Assembly (NCBI GenBank): GCA_004835665.1
Contig: RBKR01000031.1
Location: 62,001-126,000 of the forward strand
Length of the DNA: 64,000 bases
Source of the DNA: Phoma sp. XZ068
Lineage: Eukaryota; Ascomycota; Dothideomycetes; Pleosporales; Didymellaceae
Direction: 5' to 3'
Below the pieces are notes generated by a model, which saw only the letters and a list, made by a program, of their open reading frames with translations, was not told the origin of the DNA and made no database searches. Position 1 is the first letter of the stretch, and the number at the start of each line of letters is the position of its first letter. Below are positions 61,780 to 64,000 of this stretch, piece after piece. The translations under genes were made by a program, and so were the position numbers.

Positions 61780-64000
61780 ATAGTATAAAAAGTAATTTTA
61801 TGGCAAGTATATAAAGAGACTATTATGGAAAAAAAAGCTGTATATTAAACCATTAGTACCATAAAAAGGATGGAGTAATATCCATATAGAAGGGAAAATG
61901 GTAGAAAATTTTCTATAAAAAAAAACGAAGTGAATTGAAGTATCTTAGTAGCTTCAGGAAAATAAATCAAACGAGATTCTATTAGTAGTGTGAATGAAAA
62001 TAGATAAAGGCTTAAAGTAAAATGGATACATCTGTTTGAATATAGGGGAACCTTCCTCTAAGCCTTAATATAGTATACAAGAAATAGAGAAAAGTACTGT
62101 GAAGGAAAATTTGTAAATAGTAGTCTTATAAGCAGCTCGAGCTAAGTTTAATAAACATATAAGAGCGTACCTTTTGTATAATGGGTCAGCAAGTTTTAGT
62201 TAGATGCAAGCAACTAATGATTGTTATAAAAAACAATCAATTTGCCTAGATAATCCAATTATTAAGTAATGAAATAGTATCTAATTAGAGACCCGAAGAG
62301 TAGTGATCTTACCATGGTCAGGCTTATAAAAGGCCGGATGGGTTATCGTTGTAAAGATATCCAAAGAACTGTGGTAAGTTAGTGAAAGACAATCCTGACT
62401 ACTATAGCTGGTTTTCCGCGAAACATATGTAAGTATGTAGTTTAAATTACATCATAGCAGGTACAGAACTGTAATCTCGGACAATTTGTGCATTACCATT
62501 CCTAAAGGGTAAAATTATCCTCTACAGAATGGTAATGCCTTGTGCATATGGGGGGGTCGTGAAGACTCTATTCGCGAGTATTTGCTCTCGGAAGGGCAAT
62601 GATGAATGTTGAACTATCAGACATTTAACGATAAGGTTGTGTGTCAAAAGGGAAACAGCCCAGAACAAGTGTTTAAGGTTCCAAAGTTTTTGTTAAGTGA
62701 AAGTAAGGAAGTATTTAAACAATACAACCAGGAAATAGGCTTAGAAGCGGCCATTTTTTAAAGACCTCGTAACAGAGCACTGGTTCAAAAGGTTAGTAAA
62801 ATAACCTATTTAGTTAAAAGCGCCGAAGATATAACGGATCTAAACAAAACACCGACACCTTGTCCATAAAAATACTAGGTTGCCTTTGTTATAACAAGCT
62901 TCGCCGTATTCACAAAACCCGAAAGTGAGTGGTACGGGCTGTTTTTATATACAAAAGGTAATTCTATGTACTATACGTAAACACTAGTTGCGTGTTATTT
63001 ATGGGGTAGCGGAACATTGGGTAAATAGGATTAGAAACAAAGGATTAGAAACAAAGGTCCAGAAGTAGTTGCACCACAAAGCACTACCATTAGTAAATAA
63101 TAGGTAGGAAAAGGGGAAGCACACAAGTTTCAAGATAACTACAACGTAGTTTGATCGCTAAATAGCGCTAATCCAGTATATCCCAAGCGAGAATGCTGAC
63201 ACGAGTAACGAAAAAGAGGATGCCGAATAGGACCTCTCGCCTTAAGCTTATGGAAAAGTGATTCGGTCTCTAAATTTAACCTAAAGGATAAAATGATGAG
63301 AAGATTAGATGTGACAACATAAATAAAGAGTAAAATGTTCTGGAAAAGCATAAAATCTGAATAAGGGAAAAACGGGTAATAACCGAAAAAAACTAAGGGA
63401 AAAGCTAATAAGAAAAATTTTCCTTAAAATTTGTAATAAAAAACCGTACCTAAAAACTACCACAAGTAAGCTAGTAGAGAATACGAAGGCGTTTGAGCTA
63501 ACAATCATTAAGGAACTCGGCAAATTGACACCGTAACTGAGGGAAAAGGTGTGCCATTCCTACTGAGTAATATCAGTTTAGGAAGAGGAGACATAAAATG
63601 GTGTTGCACGACTGTTTAATTAAAACACAGCACTTTGCGTAAGATGTAAATCAATGTATAGAGTGCGCTATCTGCCCAATGATGGCTGGTTAACGGATTT
63701 ACTTAAATGACTAATATAGTTTAGGTTTTGAAGGAACCCCCATTGAATGGCGGCCTTATCTATAAGGGTCCTAAGGTAGCGAAATACCTTGGCATTTAAA
63801 TGATGTCGCGCATGAATGATCTCACGATGCAACAGCTGTCTCAATGATTGGCTCAGTGAAACTGGAATGGCAGTGAAGATACTGCCTATCTCTAGATAGA
63901 CGAGAAGACCCCATGCAGCTTTACTGTTACTAGTTATAGGGTATAATGTAACAGGTTTTAGAGAATAAGGTAGTTGCTACGACAAAATTGAAACACCTTT
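61780..64000 (+). rRNA. rnl: large subunit ribosomal RNA, truncated by window end (second pass)
   Basis: Same as 11780-14000. The AGACGAGAAGACCCC landmark is present at about 63898; the domain V 3' part and domain VI fall outside the window. Confidence 0.93.

Larger units (their letters stand above)
49999..64000. repeat. long direct repeat, second instance (pairs with 1-14002)
   Basis: Start of the second pass around the unit. Features below repeat those at 1-14002, and unannotated gaps here hold the same AT-rich spacers and tandem repeats described there. Confidence 0.95.

Overview
This window is fungal-type mitochondrial DNA. It is AT-rich and carries respiratory-chain genes (nad1-6, nad4L, cob, cox1-3, atp6), rps3, both rRNAs, about 25 tRNAs and a bacteria-like RNase P RNA. 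TGA is read as Trp throughout: conserved Trp positions of Cob, Cox1-3 and Nad proteins are TGA, and a tRNA-Trp with anticodon UCA is present. Intronless cob, nad2-nad3 and nad4L-nad5 linkage, group I introns with LAGLIDADG or GIY-YIG ORFs, rps3 and rnpB together point to a fungus. Bacteria-like rnpB is known mainly from early-diverging (zygomycete-like) fungi and some ascomycetes, so I do not name a species. No atp8 or atp9 was found.

Topology. Bases 1-14002 recur almost perfectly as 49999-64000, with two single-base homopolymer length differences noticed. The simplest reading is a circle or head-to-tail concatemer of about 50 kb read past its own start. A 2304-bp inverted repeat (24267-26570 and 49624-51927; truncated copy 1-1929) carries nad2 and most of nad3.

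Layout of one unit: nad3(-), nad2(-), cox3(-, one intron); Arg tRNA; rns; Leu, Tyr, Asn tRNAs; nad6; Val-Lys-Gly-Asp-Ser-Trp-Ile-Arg-Ser-Pro tRNAs; rnl; Thr-Met-Met-Glu-Ala-Phe-Leu-Gln-His-Met tRNAs; rnpB; nad4; a tract of copied gene ends (20945-22375); cob; second nad2-nad3 (+); atp6; Cys tRNA; cox1 (three introns) continuing in frame into cox2; a hypothetical membrane ORF; rps3 with a very long tail; two extra Asn tRNAs; a second hypothetical ORF that has captured the nad6 leader; nad4L-nad5 (two introns); nad1 (-, one intron); and back to nad3.

The striking theme is modular remodelling of gene ends. Nad4 and Nad5 carry related C-terminal coiled-coil plus membrane tails. Nad3 has two different tails, diverging exactly at the inverted-repeat edge. 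Rps3 continues into about 415 extra residues. Cox1 and Cox2 share one open frame. The last 39 nt of cox2 look replaced by foreign, GC-richer codons followed at once by a new ORF, while a native-looking cox2 3' end lies displaced at 21654-21833. Copied ends of cox3, nad2, nad1, atp6 and rps3 are scattered elsewhere, several as small ORFs. Mobile elements that replace gene C-termini are known for Allomyces atp6; this genome looks like an extreme relative of that process in which the incoming modules are membrane/low-complexity domains rather than recognisable endonucleases. That last statement is inference.
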